The position numbers and the translations under genes were made by a program. The notes beneath the pieces were generated by a model. The model did not search any database. It had not been told where the DNA came from and saw only the letters and a list, made by a program, of their open reading frames with translations. This document shows positions 15,701-24,102 of a stretch of 64,000 nucleotides of DNA, piece after piece (within the stretch, counting starts at the first letter, position 1; the number at the start of each line of letters is the position of its first letter). This DNA is from CAZKJL01 sp964553135 (GTDB lineage Bacteria > Patescibacteriota > Gracilibacteria > Peribacterales > Peribacteraceae). Where the stretch lies: NCBI GenBank assembly GCA_964553135.1, contig CAZKJL010000002.1:372001-436000 (forward strand), written 5' to 3'.

Positions 15701-17025
15701 GTCCCATGCATCACTTCAATACGACGGTGCTGCCCGCACATTTGCCGGCTCAACCCGATGGCGCCGCATTCAGCGACGTCACCGCTTCCAACCAGCATTC
15801 CGCTCGACTCCTGCATTTTGTGGGACTCCGACTCATCCAGGAACAGCGCAACCGCAGCGAGCAGGGACCCTTCGCCCGACTGAAGCAGAAGTACGGTACG
15901 GACTCACACGTCAACGTGTCCGCGGGAGCCAGTTTGGTCGGCAAAATCGTCTCTCGTGGATTCAGTGATGAAAGGGCCGAAGGCGTCGACCCCTACGAAG
16001 TCATGGCAGGCCAACTTCCGAACTTCCAGGAGCGAGTCGACAAGTGGCGTCTCGCCGATATGCCGCTCGGTCCCATCGGCGGACGTTGGCATTTCGATAA
16101 CCCGGTAAGCGACAGGCACTTGCAGCTCTTCACGGAGCTTCTGTCCTTGGGCCAGACCCCGTTCCGCATGATCCACAGCAATACGTCGCTCATCATCCCG
16201 GGGTTCAACAGTCGCAAGGAAATGAAGGCATTCATCCTCATGCTTGCCCTCGAAGGACTCATCGACCCGAGCAAACCCGAACTGCAGGTGGGCATCTCCA
16301 GTCGCCTGAGCCCCGAGCTCTGTGCGTATTTCGGAAGTTCCGCGATGCTCGGTACGGCAGAGTGTGCTCCGTTCAAAGTCGATTCGTTCATCGCCAATTC
16401 CGAATACAATACGTGGCTCACCGCAGCACGCATCGTGGCATACGACGCGTATCCGGAGTCCGCCGGGGAGCGCCGCAACTTCGAGCTGCCGTTCATGTTC
16501 CGAGGTTCGCCGGAGTCATCCCAGAACGTTCAGGGTCGCACGGATATTCTCGGTCGATGGCATGTGAACTGCGATCTCAGCGACACCGAACCGGACATCT
16601 TTACGCTTGATGATATCGATATCACTCATTTCGTCGGAGCCGCACTCCGTCACGTGCAGTATGGCGGCCCACTCGCCGAAGCGGGGAAGGCCTACATGGA
16701 GAGACACCGCGAGATTCTTCGGACGCATGGACTCTCGGACACTCTCGATGCACCGTGGGTCTTTTCCCGCGAGACCGATGCATCGGACCAAAGGCATCTG
16801 CGGAGCACCGCACATTTTGATCGTTGCGTGAAGCCGTGCATGGATGCGCACTTCGCCCAAGCTCCTTCTTTCGGCTCCGGAAGCGGTATCGTGTATGACG
16901 TGCGTGAAAACATTGACACCCTCAGGCGTCAAGCAGAGACTGTGCGCGAAGCGATCAAGAAAGACCCGGCGTATGAGTCACACGTTCGAGCATTGCTTCA
17001 AGTCACCCCCTACGAATCACTCTAA
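12787..17025 (+). CDS. Giant cytosolic protein of unknown function (1,412 residues)
   Basis: A single uninterrupted frame with codon use like its neighbours. There is no signal peptide and no membrane helix. It opens with an acidic segment (EEPDDDELDDG) and is then evenly globular, mostly helical by composition. A highly charged helix (about residues 718-780, rich in Glu, Asp, Arg and Lys) may be a hinge between two halves. I recognise no catalytic motif (no Walker A, kinase, nuclease or protease signature) and no family. It is followed after 21 bases by a proline-rich protein, then a secreted Cys/Ser-rich protein and a transmembrane kinase in the same orientation. The 3' half, from about residue 1,000, reads as a separate globular region. 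Its size and conservation of frame argue for a real, expressed gene. Confidence 0.8.
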   Translation: MGFFDLIEEPDDDELDDGFCLPYGRDSAVDDYRKKIQRKCRLPEEVPHELIPEIIDDIKFVRHEMEVLLPREFTLDDAYRLFYEHGKPSGMYYKANRYGGIEYDYEADDRVFRAQRYLLGNQSFEPADVLDSFDASLDGKGTMRPGYVDFPARDKAVVQLGVRRTHRPSPELAAEGLYYRQFGSDEWHWDYAAPELFAAIEKAVESRTTDDPFEWAYDRVRIAAGYSALGGGKECAPTFLADVYENFASTACNPPPPTHEKPRNYDLDEQDIELLTHLYARHDATVLPEAVTVVLEHAVLLTPEMLKAEPFASFFTHLPEMVENGFDVDSIMEFSHAESESGSSGLDRLKDGMELAMRIFRGRKPWWFKENLDMSEWFSDGKTKYDYAYDFKNDEHGRSVMLKIASHAGFAFADTMNAFMHAGCTLTALSPFSEDDAIEFTAFVTARFGIRNIPRFIRVFGHCTEVLAEVDESERRERLDQLKLYLEETRPQSEMFCRLEPKDSTLYKPGLNGFVLALEGETSRSRDTHELNINNTRLRGIEHKLALPLDVRARSFMPPLQPALAEQVQHKGLLAGSSNESRLALPAAEHALLANTVTSAVVGQFDFFEQLRQECGHLDAHVAKMYLTFSAVRMPDPWHPPKGFLRFLQVFDSIDTPGWRFAYLEHPKDRDAVHSENARKELGKQMLVSNMLDAWIMGLLTTDEMERLFSWMTLPLTDDRRKKIEEEMRLEFAKYPAVEVDLDEDEPEEYRDHRTPEEKRADRARHEKEKISMAINGEERQQKTHRLVALQETFVILSVINSMSIAGSFSKNVLASALRKAMHPIIGDLNGTPDDMGELIRPDLMSNLMRMSQHGAVDTDALRSSVEHATTPDEALETIQHFLEETVMKAMQQSIEHCLPNALAEVTDEMKRLRESGDPNAASNLATIVSNVRARLIVDLQRIWSGAPFAMIGIVDRLMAEFKIPDYAELFGPMHHFNTTVLPAHLPAQPDGAAFSDVTASNQHSARLLHFVGLRLIQEQRNRSEQGPFARLKQKYGTDSHVNVSAGASLVGKIVSRGFSDERAEGVDPYEVMAGQLPNFQERVDKWRLADMPLGPIGGRWHFDNPVSDRHLQLFTELLSLGQTPFRMIHSNTSLIIPGFNSRKEMKAFILMLALEGLIDPSKPELQVGISSRLSPELCAYFGSSAMLGTAECAPFKVDSFIANSEYNTWLTAARIVAYDAYPESAGERRNFELPFMFRGSPESSQNVQGRTDILGRWHVNCDLSDTEPDIFTLDDIDITHFVGAALRHVQYGGPLAEAGKAYMERHREILRTHGLSDTLDAPWVFSRETDASDQRHLRSTAHFDRCVKPCMDAHFAQAPSFGSGSGIVYDVRENIDTLRRQAETVREAIKKDPAYESHVRALLQVTPYESL

Positions 17026-17046
17026 ATTTTCTTTCCATCTACTTTT

Positions 17047-17706
17047 ATGGGAGAGCACCATAGAGGACTCACGGATCAAGTCGACAGGCCGCAGGCCAGT
17101 CGTATCAGCGCACCGCCGGAGCATAAGCACGTCGACACGAAGCCCGAGCGCGCTCGCATTGAAGCGGTTGTTCCCGAGGTGAATACGAATCCCGCGGCTC
17201 ACCAAGCTCACGTGAAAGTCGGCCCCACGGATCGCAGTGACTCGAGCACGATCGGTACACCCGTTCGTCCGACGCAACCTGTCACTCCCCAGAAGCCGAT
17301 CATCCCGATGAAGCAGGCTCCCGTCGCTCAGCCCAAAGCTCTTCAGACTCCGACTCCCGCCCCCGTTACTCCGACGACGGCTTCCAAGGCTCCCGGAAAG
17401 ATTGAGCTTACGGATTCCTTCGCCGAGCGTCGTATTGCAGTGACGAGACTCATGGAGCAACTGGCGGGTGAAGAGGCCGAATTCGGTGCCGATAAGGATG
17501 CCAAGGCAACCTGGGCCGCCGAAGCGATCGTCAGATTGCATCGTGTGGCGACCGGTATCCAGTATTCGGCAGCGGATCTTTCCCAGGGGCGTGCACGAAG
17601 CGTTGCAATGGAAGCACTTCGAGCTCCTCTGGCCAATATTTACCACACGGATCCCAAGGCAAAGGCCAAGAACAGGCCCAAATTTTTGGGGAGCATCGGT
17701 CAGTAG
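17047..17706 (+). CDS. Proline-rich protein with C-terminal helical domain, unknown function
   Basis: 219 residues starting 21 bases after the giant gene, so probably in the same operon. Residues 1-120 are rich in Pro, Thr, Ala and Lys and are probably disordered (repeats of the TPxPAPVTP type). Residues about 120-200 form an amphipathic helical domain (FAERRIAVTRLMEQLAGEEAEF). There is no signal peptide or membrane helix, so it is likely cytosolic. I do not recognise the family. The extended N-terminus suggests a scaffold or partner of the upstream 1,412-residue protein, which is inference from position only. Confidence 0.7.
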   Translation: MGEHHRGLTDQVDRPQASRISAPPEHKHVDTKPERARIEAVVPEVNTNPAAHQAHVKVGPTDRSDSSTIGTPVRPTQPVTPQKPIIPMKQAPVAQPKALQTPTPAPVTPTTASKAPGKIELTDSFAERRIAVTRLMEQLAGEEAEFGADKDAKATWAAEAIVRLHRVATGIQYSAADLSQGRARSVAMEALRAPLANIYHTDPKAKAKNRPKFLGSIGQ

Positions 17707-17722
17707 GCCTAAAACAGCATTA

Positions 17723-17751
17723 TTGCCTAAATAGCTTATTTATGTTATAAT
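17723..17751 (+). promoter_or_regulatory. Promoter of the Cys/Ser-rich secreted protein
   Basis: -35 TTGCCT (17723-17728), a 17-base spacer and a perfect TATAAT (17746-17751), extended by an upstream TGT. The following TATAATAATAA is the same as at the EamA promoter. The ATG at 17784 lies 32 bases after the -10. Confidence 0.75.
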
Positions 17752-17783
17752 AATAAGTGATATTTCTTCACACCCATATCCAT

Positions 17784-18305
17784 ATGGAAAACGTCGTAGA
17801 GAAGAAAACTCGTTTCTACGGGCTTGCAGTGCTCTTCATGCTCGTCGTCATTTTGGCGGCCGTCGTGTGCGCTCGGCGCATTGAAGCTGATGCCGCAACC
17901 GAGACCTGCATGCGCAACCCGGCTTGTCGCCAGGCTCAGATGGAGATGCAGAACAGCATGAGCAGCAGCTGCGTCGCTTCCACGCCGTGTGGCGTCGGCG
18001 GTGTCACCGTGTGCGGCGCCGCCGGTCAGTCGTACTGTTCCAGCGTTTCCAGTTCCGCGTGCAGCGGCGGCCAGCCGTGCGGCGTGAATGGAGTCACCGC
18101 CTGTGACGTGAATGGCAACAGCTTCTGCTCCAGCCTTCCTTCATCTTCCAGCTCGGCTCCCGCGCAGCCCGTCGTGGACTGCAGCAAGCCTCGTCCGACA
18201 ACTCCTCAGAACGTCGATCGCAAGATCGCTTGGGACGAAATCTGCGTCGCAGCGCCCATGCGCAATGCGGCGAATTCCGCTGCTGCACGCGCAAGAGGAA
18301 TGTAG
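17784..18305 (+). CDS. Secreted or anchored Cys/Ser-rich protein with two internal repeats
   Basis: 173 residues from the ATG at 17784 (MENVVEKK). An earlier in-frame start adds nine residues and is less likely. One hydrophobic helix at about 14-32 acts as a signal or anchor. Two related segments follow, each with Cys-Gly-Val, Gly-Val-Thr, Cys, an aromatic or Ser pair and Cys, separated by Ser-rich spacers, then a Ser/Pro linker and a short C-terminal domain with two Cys. The pattern suggests disulfide-stabilised extracellular repeats. No family is recognised. It lies just upstream of the transmembrane kinase and could be a ligand or surface partner, which is inference from position. Confidence 0.75.
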   Translation: MENVVEKKTRFYGLAVLFMLVVILAAVVCARRIEADAATETCMRNPACRQAQMEMQNSMSSSCVASTPCGVGGVTVCGAAGQSYCSSVSSSACSGGQPCGVNGVTACDVNGNSFCSSLPSSSSSAPAQPVVDCSKPRPTTPQNVDRKIAWDEICVAAPMRNAANSAAARARGM

Positions 18306-18312
18306 GCACTCA

Positions 18313-18368
18313 TTGACTAAACAGCAAAAAGTAGAATAATCTCCGATAGTCCCATGGGCCTGTCGGAG
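18313..18368 (+). promoter_or_regulatory. Kinase promoter with near-perfect palindrome centred on the start codon
   Basis: -35 TTGACT (18313-18318), a 16-base spacer and -10 AATAAT (18335-18340). The next 28 bases (18341-18368) form a palindrome with arms CTCCGAtAGtCCC and GGGcCTgTCGGAG around the ATG at 18354. In DNA only two pairs mismatch, and in RNA one of these becomes a U-G pair. Transcription should start inside the palindrome, so it is more likely an operator than a full RNA hairpin. If transcription starts further upstream, the AUG would sit in the loop of a hairpin. Confidence 0.65.
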
Positions 18369-20513
18369 ATTTCAGAATCGGCACACACCAGCGATCTTGC
18401 ACGAAGCACAGAATCCGTACCCGCATCCATCGAAGTCGACGGCACGCCGGCACTGACGCTTGTCAGGCAAATTTTTTCGGCGAATGCCGACATGTTGAGC
18501 GTCATCGATCATCCGTCGCTCGACGCCGATGCGCTCAACAAGTATTGCCAATTTCTCTTGGAGAGACAGGCCGCGGGTAAGGGAATCATCACGATCGATG
18601 ATTTTTTGGTGAGCGGAGTATCAAACGACGGCGAAGAAAAATTCCTCATCGAAGACCGAGTCGGTAAAGGAGGACTTGCGACGGTCTATGGAGTTCGCTC
18701 GCTCAAAAGCGTCGAAAAAAAAGAAGCACTGAAGGCACCCCCGGACATCACCGTGGACCCTGCGCTCGACATGAAGAGCGGCATGCCGTTCGTCGCGGCG
18801 TCGGAGAGCGGCTCCAATGAGCAAAAGCGCGAGCGGTTCAATCGCGAGTGCAGGAATCTTCTGAGGGTTTCCAAGGTCGATCCGGGTGCGGTTCCTTCGC
18901 GCGGTACGGTGGGCATTCGTCTCTTGCATCAGGGCTCGGTGGAGATTCATCGCCCGTTTTACACTCAGGAGTTGATCCCCGGAATCTCGCTCAAAGACCT
19001 TCTTGTTTCGGTCGAGAAAGAAGGTCGTGTTCTCGACATCGAGGATGCCGTGAGCATCTTCATGCAATTTCTCGTCAGCTTGAATGCGGTTCATAAGGCG
19101 GGCGTGGTTCACCGCGACATCAAGCCCGAGAACGTGATGCTGCGTCGTGACGGGAGGCGAGCCGTGATCGTGGATTTCGGGATGTCCTTCATTGCCGATG
19201 AAGGACAGTCGGAGGTCGATCATACCGTGACGTCGGATCACTCGTTCACCGGAACACTGGATTACGCTTCGCCCGAACAAGTGGCGAATTCCGCGAGCGT
19301 CGGTCTTGAGTCCGATGCCAACTCCGCCGCGCAGATTCTCGTGAAAATGCTCACGCAAAAATCCTACTACTCTTCGAATCCTCTGCTCCGCAACAAGGGC
19401 GACTACGAAGATCCCGCCGTTCTCGGCATTCTCGGCGAAGCATTGGCCAGAAGTCGTGCGAGTGAAAGCGATCGGGACTTCGCATTCAAAACGATTTGCC
19501 GCATGCTCACTCCCGAGCCCCAAGACAGGCCCTCTTTGGCCGAACTCGGCGTCGCGCTGCGTCCGCTCAGTCGCTACGCCAAATCCACGCCTGACAGCTC
19601 GTCTCCCGCACTGTCCTCGGGCGCGGCAACGAAGGACTATGACGCTTCGGCGCATCAGCATGATTTTGAGACGTTCGCCGAGGAAGTCAGAATGGGGACT
19701 CACGTTTTGCCGATGCTCGATGACACCTATGCGCGTCGCTCATCTCTTCCGCCCCAAACACCGTCTTCGCAACGAATGAGTACGCGAAAAAAAGTAGGCT
19801 GGACCTTGAGTCTCGCGGCGGGCCTTCTTCTCACGGCGGGTGTCATCATCGACCGCATGTCGACCAGAACCGACGCCCTCACTCCCGATGCGCCCCCGTC
19901 GGCTCCGGAAGATCCTTCACTGAAGGGCGTCAAAGACATTCAGGATTATGCTTTGGAACTCGATGAGCGCGGCGAGCCCGTCAGCTTGACGTTATTCGCC
20001 ACCACCGACGCTGCGGTGAAGCTCAATGCAGCCACCGATTTCACGGCCCATAAAATCGGCGGAAAGATTCGCGCCTTCACCTTCAACTTCACGGGTGAAA
20101 AGCAAATGCTTGGGATCATCGGTGAAAAAGGCAGGGAATTCTTGGATCCCGAACTTCAGAAAGAAGGCATGAGGGGTGTTAGTTTCTTCGATCCCAAAAC
20201 GGGTGCCGTCGTCACCTACATCGATCATCAGGTGGGAGTCTTCGTCGAAAATCCGTCCGACGGAAGATCGGTCTGTTACAGTGACTACCGAAGCACCTGG
20301 AAGGTGAAGGACGGCAAACACGTGAAAGATGCAGCCGGCTTTGCCAATGACGAGCTCGCGACGGCAGCTCTCAACAGAATCTTGGAAGACCTCCGAGCGC
20401 ATCAATTCACCACATTCGAAAGACGAGAGCCCGAGAAGCGGAAGCTCATCGATTCGCTGAATGAGCTCATGCGGATGGCCGCGGAGCACAGGAAGAAGAG
20501 CGTGGTGCAGTAG
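18354..20513 (+). CDS. Transmembrane Hanks-type Ser/Thr protein kinase
   Basis: 719 residues. The kinase domain (about 95-390) has the glycine loop VGKGGLATVYG (103-113), Lys127 in ALK, Glu165, the catalytic loop HRDIKPEN (253-260), DFG (274-276) and SPEQ in the APE position, so it should be active. It carries an insertion between the Lys and the C-helix (about 128-160). A juxtamembrane segment leads to one membrane helix at about 480-500 and a 215-residue extracellular domain that I cannot assign and that contains no PASTA repeats. It probably senses an external signal and phosphorylates cytosolic targets. The gene abuts the convergent PKD-protein gene with no spacer. Confidence 0.92.
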   Translation: MGLSEISESAHTSDLARSTESVPASIEVDGTPALTLVRQIFSANADMLSVIDHPSLDADALNKYCQFLLERQAAGKGIITIDDFLVSGVSNDGEEKFLIEDRVGKGGLATVYGVRSLKSVEKKEALKAPPDITVDPALDMKSGMPFVAASESGSNEQKRERFNRECRNLLRVSKVDPGAVPSRGTVGIRLLHQGSVEIHRPFYTQELIPGISLKDLLVSVEKEGRVLDIEDAVSIFMQFLVSLNAVHKAGVVHRDIKPENVMLRRDGRRAVIVDFGMSFIADEGQSEVDHTVTSDHSFTGTLDYASPEQVANSASVGLESDANSAAQILVKMLTQKSYYSSNPLLRNKGDYEDPAVLGILGEALARSRASESDRDFAFKTICRMLTPEPQDRPSLAELGVALRPLSRYAKSTPDSSSPALSSGAATKDYDASAHQHDFETFAEEVRMGTHVLPMLDDTYARRSSLPPQTPSSQRMSTRKKVGWTLSLAAGLLLTAGVIIDRMSTRTDALTPDAPPSAPEDPSLKGVKDIQDYALELDERGEPVSLTLFATTDAAVKLNAATDFTAHKIGGKIRAFTFNFTGEKQMLGIIGEKGREFLDPELQKEGMRGVSFFDPKTGAVVTYIDHQVGVFVENPSDGRSVCYSDYRSTWKVKDGKHVKDAAGFANDELATAALNRILEDLRAHQFTTFERREPEKRKLIDSLNELMRMAAEHRKKSVVQ

Positions 20514-22616
20514 TTATTTCTGCAGACTGTCGGCCGAGATGATGGCGATGGTCGGCTCGGCATCGTCCGGCTTTTCTGCGGCAGGAGCTTCCTGCACCTT
20601 CGGGAGAACGTTCTTCGGAATCGGCTGATTGGCGGCTGGCGCAATGGATCCCGCCACGGGCCTTGGCTGGGCGGCGCCCGGGGAAGCCGTCACGGGCTTG
20701 GCTTCAGGAGCCTTGGGGGCTTCCTTCTTTGCCTCCGGAACGGCAGCGACAGCTTTTGCAGGAGGCTGGACAGGCGCAGCCGGCGAAGGCGCGGACTTCG
20801 GTGCCGGAGCTTGGGCTCCAGCTTTGGGCGCTGCGGGTGAATTCGGCACAGGAGTGGTAGCCTTATTTTTTGGCTCAGGTTTGGGCTGGGTAGGTGCAGG
20901 CTTCGAACTTTCCGTAGCGATCTTCGATGGTTGAACAGGTTTCGGTGCAGGCTTGGGTTCCGCACTTTCTTTTTCAGGAGCTGCAGTCGGCGCCTTTGGT
21001 TTCAGCCAGTCAGGCACCGGTGCCGTGGACTGCTCGGCTTGAGGAGTAACGGAAGATGCCTTTGGTAAGGGCTCCGTAGATTTTTGAGAAACTGGAGTGG
21101 GTGCAGGTTTCGGAGTCGAAACGGGTGCCGCAGGCGCAGCTTCCGTTTTGGGAGCATTTGCTTTGGCGAGCCACGGCGGTACGGGAGCACTCGCGGTGCT
21201 CGGTGTTTCGTTGGTTCGCGTTTGCGACGTGAATTCGGTCTTGGACTTCTCTCGTTCCACGACGATCTCCGCCTCACGGTCCGTTGAAGGCGCTTTTGTA
21301 GGTTCGCGCTTCAGCTTCATCGGCTCACTTTCATCGCTGATCGCAACCCCATCCTTTTTCACGATGGTTCCCTCCATTTTCTCGAAGGTTTGCTGAATGG
21401 ATACCGTGGTCTTTCGCTTGAGCCAGGTGAACAGGATGAAGAGTCCCACCGCAATGGCGAGGAGGAATCCGATGATGAGAACGACTTTGAAAATCGCTCC
21501 GAAGGATGACTTCGTCGTACCGCTCGTTGCCGAGCTGCTTTGGAGTGAGGAGCTCATCGAGCTCGCGGTGCCGGCGATGGAAGAGCTTTGAGACGAGGTC
21601 GTGACGGAGCCCGCATCGATGATGACGGTGTCCGTTCCTGAATAGAGCATCTCACCGTTTGAAATATCGTGAACGGAAAGCGTTACGGTGTACGTTCCTG
21701 CAGTGACATACGTGTGAACGGGTGTGTCGAGAAGACTTCTCGATCTGTCGCCGAAGTCCCACTCGTAGAGAAGTTGCTTGCCCTCGGTTTGCGCTTGCGT
21801 CAGGGCTGCGGCGTAGCGGACGGTGAGGCCTTCGCGCTGCATGACGATCGCGCTGCCCTGCGTCCCACCGGACGTCTCGATGGAGGACGAAGAAGCTTGT
21901 ACGAGTCCCGTGAACGAGATGTTTACCGTTGCCTCCGCAGGCACGGGATTACTCAGCTCAGTCGTTTCGAGGCGAATCGAGCGAGCTCCGATTTTGGGCA
22001 AAAAGTAGACGTAGACCGGAGTGCCGGACTTTTCGGAGATCGTTCCCTGGTTATCGAAGTCATCGGAGAGATCGCCGTTACCGTCGCTGTCGACGGACGT
22101 GTCCAGGTCCAGTTTGTAGCGCGAAATGTTGCCCGTGGACTTGCTTGCATCGATACGAACCATGCCGCCTTCGGCAGGAAGACCGATGTTGCCGCTCGTC
22201 GTACCCGGATCGGTGACGATGAGCGCGGACAACGTTCCCTCCGTCGCGATGGCATCATCGGGGAGTGTCTCGCTCGGTTCCGTCACGACGAGCGTGAAGG
22301 CGCGGTACTCGTTGGTGTTCGTCTGCGGATCCTGCATACTGACGTCCAGGACGTAGGTACCGGCTTCTGCGAGACGCGCCTGAAAGAACATCGTCCGCTG
22401 AGCCGCAACGAACTTGCGGTCCTTCGTAAGAATCCAGTTGTACTGCGTCTTCTTAGAGAGAGGATCGGAGGCGATTTCAAGCGTCTGGCCCGCTTCGATG
22501 CGAATCGATGTCGGCTCGATGGCGGATGTCCTCTGAAACGCGACGTTTGCGGTAACGCCGCAGAGCACGACTAGCGCAAGAGCCGAAAGCCGGTGAGCGA
22601 TGTTCTTGCTCTTCAT
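20514..22616 (-). CDS. PKD-domain membrane protein with long proline-rich cytoplasmic tail
   Basis: 700 residues. Signal peptide about 1-32, two Ig-like or beta-rich regions (about 33-240), a PKD domain at about 255-335 (YEWDFGD, YVTAGTYTVTLSV), a Ser-rich linker and one membrane helix at 374-400. About 300 residues follow that are almost entirely Pro, Ala, Lys, Thr and Ser, presumably cytoplasmic and unstructured, ending in a short conserved-looking SADSLQK. An aspartate-rich DSDGNGDLSDD segment near 176-186 may bind calcium. It is encoded two bases after the VirB2-like gene, so the two are probably one operon. A link between outer surface and cytoplasm is suggested; the partner is unknown. 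Confidence 0.8.
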   Translation of the reverse strand: MKSKNIAHRLSALALVVLCGVTANVAFQRTSAIEPTSIRIEAGQTLEIASDPLSKKTQYNWILTKDRKFVAAQRTMFFQARLAEAGTYVLDVSMQDPQTNTNEYRAFTLVVTEPSETLPDDAIATEGTLSALIVTDPGTTSGNIGLPAEGGMVRIDASKSTGNISRYKLDLDTSVDSDGNGDLSDDFDNQGTISEKSGTPVYVYFLPKIGARSIRLETTELSNPVPAEATVNISFTGLVQASSSSIETSGGTQGSAIVMQREGLTVRYAAALTQAQTEGKQLLYEWDFGDRSRSLLDTPVHTYVTAGTYTVTLSVHDISNGEMLYSGTDTVIIDAGSVTTSSQSSSIAGTASSMSSSLQSSSATSGTTKSSFGAIFKVVLIIGFLLAIAVGLFILFTWLKRKTTVSIQQTFEKMEGTIVKKDGVAISDESEPMKLKREPTKAPSTDREAEIVVEREKSKTEFTSQTRTNETPSTASAPVPPWLAKANAPKTEAAPAAPVSTPKPAPTPVSQKSTEPLPKASSVTPQAEQSTAPVPDWLKPKAPTAAPEKESAEPKPAPKPVQPSKIATESSKPAPTQPKPEPKNKATTPVPNSPAAPKAGAQAPAPKSAPSPAAPVQPPAKAVAAVPEAKKEAPKAPEAKPVTASPGAAQPRPVAGSIAPAANQPIPKNVLPKVQEAPAAEKPDDAEPTIAIISADSLQK

Positions 22617-22618
22617 GA

Positions 22619-23014
22619 TCAGCCGAGAACGTTGTTGACCCAGGAAACGATGACGCGTGCCAAAAGAATCAGCACGATGCCGATGACGACGTAGATGATG
22701 ATTTGTTTTGCCTTGTCCTTTTGCCCTTCGTCACCGTTGCTAACGATGAGGTAAATGCCCGCGACGATGATGGCAACGACGGCGAGGAGAAGGATGATAT
22801 CCAGCACGTAGATGATGATTCTGATGATGAGTGCACGAAGGCTCGTTTCCTGTGCGATTCCACCCAGGCCGGCGGCCGCGCCGAGACCCTGGAAAATTCC
22901 TCCGCCACCGTACACGGCGGCATGAGCCTCGGGACTGAACGCAACGGCGGCGATGACAGCCAAGGGAATGGCTGCCCATACGCGCTTCAGATACTGATTG
23001 AATGTGTGTGTCAT
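22619..23014 (-). CDS. Small two-helix exported membrane protein, VirB2/TrbC pilin-like
   Basis: 131 residues: signal peptide with cleavage after AHA near residue 32, a Gly-rich segment, then two long hydrophobic helices (about 68-88 and 97-123) separated by a short polar loop (NGDEGQKDKAKQ). This size and topology matches VirB2/TrbC-like pilin subunits of type IV secretion systems, but no other secretion gene is in the window, so the call is by architecture only. A TATCAT hexamer lies 10 bases before the ATG. Directly upstream of the PKD-protein gene. Confidence 0.6.
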   Translation of the reverse strand: MTHTFNQYLKRVWAAIPLAVIAAVAFSPEAHAAVYGGGGIFQGLGAAAGLGGIAQETSLRALIIRIIIYVLDIILLLAVVAIIVAGIYLIVSNGDEGQKDKAKQIIIYVVIGIVLILLARVIVSWVNNVLG

Positions 23015-23064
23015 GTATCTCTCTATGATACCATAAACGGCATAAAAACGCCATATCCTCTCCC

Positions 23065-24075
23065 ATGAATTCCAGAGGCTCCCACAGGCTCAAGAAACTG
23101 CGTCTTTTGCTCAAAAAGAAGCCAAAAAAGCCTCTCGTCATCACAAATCTCACGAATATCAGATATCTCACGGGGATCCAAGTCTCTACGGGTGTGTTGA
23201 TCGTTGACGCCAAGGAAGCAAAGCTCTTCGTGGACAGTCGTTACGCCGAAGCGGCACGCGCAGCCGGAAAAAGCTTTCGCATCCATCAGCCTGCCGACCT
23301 TGCCGTGCACATGAAGAAGATGAAGTCTCTCGCGTTTGAGTCGGCGGATGTCACCGTCGCGAGAATGGAGAAATGGAAGAAGTCATGCAGAGGCATTAAG
23401 TTCATCCCGACATCCGGACTCGTGGAAGGGCTCCGCAGAAAAAAAGATGTCGAAGAGCTCAGGCTCATTCGACGCGCATGTGCCATCACGAAGAAAGTAT
23501 TGGCAAAAATTCCCTCGATGCTCAGCGTCGGAATCACGGAGCTTTCGCTTCGCATCGAGATAGAAAAATTATGTTATCTCTACGGTGCCGACGGCATGGC
23601 CTTCGAGACCATCGTGGCATTCGGCGAGCACTCGTCGAGACCCCATCATCATGCCACGCGTCGTGCGCTGCATCGCGGCGACATCGTGCAGATCGATATG
23701 GGATGTTCGCTCGGCGGATATTGCAGCGATTGCAGCAGAGTCTTCTTTACGGGCCCCCAAAAAGTCGAACATCGAAAAGCATACCGAGCCCTGAAAGAAG
23801 CCAAAAAATCATGTGAGAGACTTCTCAAAGTCGGAGTCACAAATCATGCCCTGGATTCTGAGGCCAGAAGAGTTTTGGCAGGATACGGATACGATAAAGA
23901 ATTCAGTCATGCGCTCGGACACGGCCTGGGTCTCGATATTCACGAAGGGATAACGTTTTCAAAAAAAGCGCCCAAGGAAAGGGTGCAAAAGAGCGAAGTC
24001 GTGACCCTCGAACCGGGGCTGTATTTTCCGGGGAAGTTCGGCATGCGCATCGAAGATACATACGTCGTTTCGTGA
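23065..24075 (+). CDS. M24-family aminopeptidase (Xaa-Pro aminopeptidase/dipeptidase type)
   Basis: 336 residues with a creatinase-type N-terminal domain (about 20-125) and a pita-bread catalytic domain. The five metal ligands are visible: Asp211, Asp222, His286, Glu316 and Glu330, with the supporting GHGLGLDIHE and TLEPGLY motifs. The enzyme should remove N-terminal residues next to proline or cleave Xaa-Pro dipeptides using two metal ions. The lengths of PepP and PepQ overlap, so no symbol is given. A TATCCT hexamer lies five bases before the ATG. It is followed by an asparaginase-like gene after 27 bases. Confidence 0.9.
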   Translation: MNSRGSHRLKKLRLLLKKKPKKPLVITNLTNIRYLTGIQVSTGVLIVDAKEAKLFVDSRYAEAARAAGKSFRIHQPADLAVHMKKMKSLAFESADVTVARMEKWKKSCRGIKFIPTSGLVEGLRRKKDVEELRLIRRACAITKKVLAKIPSMLSVGITELSLRIEIEKLCYLYGADGMAFETIVAFGEHSSRPHHHATRRALHRGDIVQIDMGCSLGGYCSDCSRVFFTGPQKVEHRKAYRALKEAKKSCERLLKVGVTNHALDSEARRVLAGYGYDKEFSHALGHGLGLDIHEGITFSKKAPKERVQKSEVVTLEPGLYFPGKFGMRIEDTYVVS

Positions 24076-24102
24076 TCGACGAAGCAGTGGTATCCTTTCG
24101 TC

